A DNA stretch of 41,027 nucleotides from CAZGSD01 sp964528305 (GTDB lineage: Bacteria; Patescibacteriota; Gracilibacteria; UBA1369): positions 1-41,027 of the forward strand of contig CAZGSD010000008.1 of the NCBI GenBank assembly GCA_964528305.1. Reading direction: 5' to 3'. Each line of letters starts with the position of its first letter. The stretch's first letter is position 1. The notes beneath the pieces were generated by a model. The model made no database searches and was not told the origin of the DNA. It was given only the letters and a program-made list of their open reading frames with translations. Position numbers and translations under genes: made by a program. Positions 39,469 through 41,027 of the stretch are shown piece after piece.

Positions 39469-41027
39469 ATGCTTTCCACCGGTCTTTTTCTTGTACTGCT
39501 GTTCGGCTACCTCTATTTGGCCTGGTTGCTGCCGCTGCCAGACATTCTCCAGCTCCAGCCAACCGGTATTTCCAGTAAAATTACTGATCGGCATGGGCAA
39601 TTGCTCTATGAAATAGTCAATCCAGAAGCCGGTCGCAAGACCTGGCTCAAACTGAACGAGATGCCACCACTTTTTGTGCAGGCAGTTCTGGCGGCTGAAG
39701 ACAAAAATTTTTATCAACATCGCGGAGTGGACTTTGGGGCCGTCAGTCGGGCGCTTTTTTACAATGCCCGTCAGCAGGACATCACTAGTGGAGCTAGTAC
39801 CATTACCCAGCAGTTGGTTAGAAACCTGCTCGGTACCAGCCGCGAGCGCACGCTCGCGGCTAAAGTCATCGAGGCGGCCTACGCTATACGCATCAGCCAT
39901 GCTTATAGTCGTGAACAGATACTTGAGCAGTATTTGAACACAGTGTATTTCGGACATCTGTCTTATGGTGCCGGTCAAGCCTCTCGTAATTTTTTTAACA
40001 AAAATCTATTCAATCTCGATCTGGCGGAACTCTCACTACTAGCGGGCCTGCCCCAGGCTCCCAGTTCTTACAATCCCCTGGTTAATCTCCCCGCCGCCAA
40101 AAAACGCCAGCGCTACATACTAAACAGAATGGTGGCGGCGGGGCTTGTCTCGACCACGGAGGCTGATCAAGCGGCGCAGGAAAAATTAAATTTTACTAGT
40201 GGCAAAACTGCTATCATGGCGCCGCACTTCGTTCATCAGGTGATGGCCGAGGTGGAGCGTAATTATGGTGAAAAACTTCTTTATAGCGGAGTTACTGTCC
40301 AAACGACTTTGGATTTGAACTTGGAGCAACAGGCCGAGCGTATTGTGGATTATCAGTTGAAGCGCCTGCAGGACAAAAACGTTACCAACGCGGCCCTGCT
40401 TTCTGTTGATGCCGCCACTGGGCAGATCCTGGCCTGGCTGGGCAGCCGTGATTATTTTGATAACAATATTTCCGGCCAGGTTGATTTGATCACTTCACTT
40501 CGCCAGCCTGGCTCCGCCCTCAAGCCATTTCTTTATTTATTAGCCCTAAAGCAGGGGAGTACTTTGGCGACACTTTTGGAGGATTTACCTTTGCAGGTCT
40601 CCACACCCGGTGGAGTTTATGCGCCCCTCAATTATGATTTGGATTTTCACGGGCCGGTACGTCTGCGCGAAGCGTTGGCTAATTCCTTTAATATCCCGGC
40701 AGTCCGCACTCAGGAAAAACTCGGCACGGCTGATTTTCTCAATTTCCTGCGGCAACTGGGTCTAAACACTCTCGATCAGCCGGCTGATTATTATGGCCTG
40801 GCCCTCACATTGGGGGGAGGGGAGATTCGCCTGCTCGATTTAGCTAATGCTTATTTTACCTTGGCCAATTATGGTCGACAAAAATCATTCAGTAGTATTT
40901 TGGCTATCTCTGACTCCAGTGGCCAAAAGATTTATCAATGGAATCAGCCAGTCAGTCGGAATATTTTGGGTTTACATGGTGAAGCCCTTAGTTATTTGAT
41001 TATTAGTGCTCTCAGTGATGCCGAGGC
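39469..41027 (+). CDS. pbpC: penicillin-binding protein 1C-like (partial, runs off the window)
   Basis: Open frame of at least 519 codons with no stop before the window end. An N-terminal transmembrane segment (about 3-22) is followed by a GT51 glycosyltransferase domain: AVLAAEDKNFYQHRGVD (catalytic Glu), GASTITQQLVRNLL, YLNTVYFGHLSYGAG and LAELSLLAGLPQAPSSYNP. A transpeptidase domain then begins with NAALLSVDAATGQILAWLGS, the active-site Ser-x-x-Lys in RQPGSALKPFLY and the SxN motif in NSFNIPAV. The KTG motif lies beyond the window. The RQPGS-LKPF and GGQVD-like (SGQVDLI) context fits the PBP1C group. It polymerises and cross-links peptidoglycan outside the membrane. The ATG at 39469 is the first standard start after an in-frame TAA at 39397; basic residues encoded just upstream (RHFISFIAKRP) hint that a non-ATG start could be used. 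Confidence 0.93.
   Translation, partial: MLSTGLFLVLLFGYLYLAWLLPLPDILQLQPTGISSKITDRHGQLLYEIVNPEAGRKTWLKLNEMPPLFVQAVLAAEDKNFYQHRGVDFGAVSRALFYNARQQDITSGASTITQQLVRNLLGTSRERTLAAKVIEAAYAIRISHAYSREQILEQYLNTVYFGHLSYGAGQASRNFFNKNLFNLDLAELSLLAGLPQAPSSYNPLVNLPAAKKRQRYILNRMVAAGLVSTTEADQAAQEKLNFTSGKTAIMAPHFVHQVMAEVERNYGEKLLYSGVTVQTTLDLNLEQQAERIVDYQLKRLQDKNVTNAALLSVDAATGQILAWLGSRDYFDNNISGQVDLITSLRQPGSALKPFLYLLALKQGSTLATLLEDLPLQVSTPGGVYAPLNYDLDFHGPVRLREALANSFNIPAVRTQEKLGTADFLNFLRQLGLNTLDQPADYYGLALTLGGGEIRLLDLANAYFTLANYGRQKSFSSILAISDSSGQKIYQWNQPVSRNILGLHGEALSYLIISALSDAE

Noticed and set aside
39466..39978. 170-aa open frame on the minus strand
   Set aside because: It lies opposite the PBP1C frame, whose GT51 and transpeptidase motifs are unmistakable; the minus frame has no recognisable domain.
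1..41027. UGA recoding as glycine (known in Absconditabacteria and Gracilibacteria)
   Set aside because: TGA ends several genes at the expected family C terminus, for example MurL and the first HTH gene, and no in-frame TGA is needed anywhere.

Overview
The window reads as a compact bacterial chromosome segment, most likely from a Candidate Phyla Radiation (Patescibacteria, Parcubacteria-like) organism. This is inferred from short intergenic gaps, overlapping genes, a DUF4012 protein, MurD paired with MurL, many Thr/Ala/Gly-rich surface proteins ending in a WxL-like beta domain, and a near absence of Shine-Dalgarno sequences. The code is standard (TGA, TAA and TAG are all used as stops). By eye the base composition is moderate, somewhat under 50% GC. 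I cannot name the lineage more closely.

Layout. 0-6.2 kb: a tail-anchored HTH protein, then a leftward envelope cluster murL-murD-DUF881-DUF881, then a PAP2 phosphatase fused to a dolichol-kinase-like domain. 6.2-13.1 kb: lysS, a DUF4012 protein, dnaB (leftward), and a yraN / degenerate aminotransferase pair. 13.3-18.6 kb: tRNA-Ser(GCU), tRNA-Cys, a membrane protein with a His-rich tail, an unknown 438-aa protein and a 908-aa ArgRS carrying an N-terminal B3/4-like domain. 18.7-24.1 kb: an LPKTG surface protein, a ComEC-type metallohydrolase, tRNA-Ser(UGA), a lone winged-helix protein, a long structured hairpin element, a CtpA protease and a YmdB phosphodiesterase. 24.2-31.5 kb: recA-recX with an intervening hairpin, nusA, an SLH-domain surface protein, a histidine phosphatase, a membrane protein and tRNA-Lys. 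31.5-37.5 kb: a leftward secreted-protein cluster containing a DUF916-like membrane protein, an M4/M36-like metalloprotease, a Pro-rich protein with homopolymeric C tracts and a WxL-like surface protein. 37.7-41.0 kb: a Fic protein with a leaderless-type promoter, a second copy of the structured element, an HTH/coiled-coil protein and the start of a PBP1C that runs off the window.

How the genes fit together. Much of the window serves the cell envelope: peptidoglycan precursor synthesis (MurL/MurD), lipid-carrier recycling (PAP2-kinase), polymerisation (PBP1C), and three kinds of surface display (sortase-type LPKTG, SLH, WxL-like). The rest is core information processing.

Most notable: (1) two ~143-nt elements at 21854-21996 and 38683-38826, each with perfect 31-bp outer arms of largely different sequence and a conserved core with compensatory changes; (2) the B3/4-ArgRS fusion with an altered HIGH motif; (3) an aminotransferase-fold protein lacking the PLP lysine and other cofactor residues; (4) the PAP2-polyprenol-kinase fusion; (5) leaderless-type promoters and missing Shine-Dalgarno sites; (6) a palindrome filling the recA promoter spacer.
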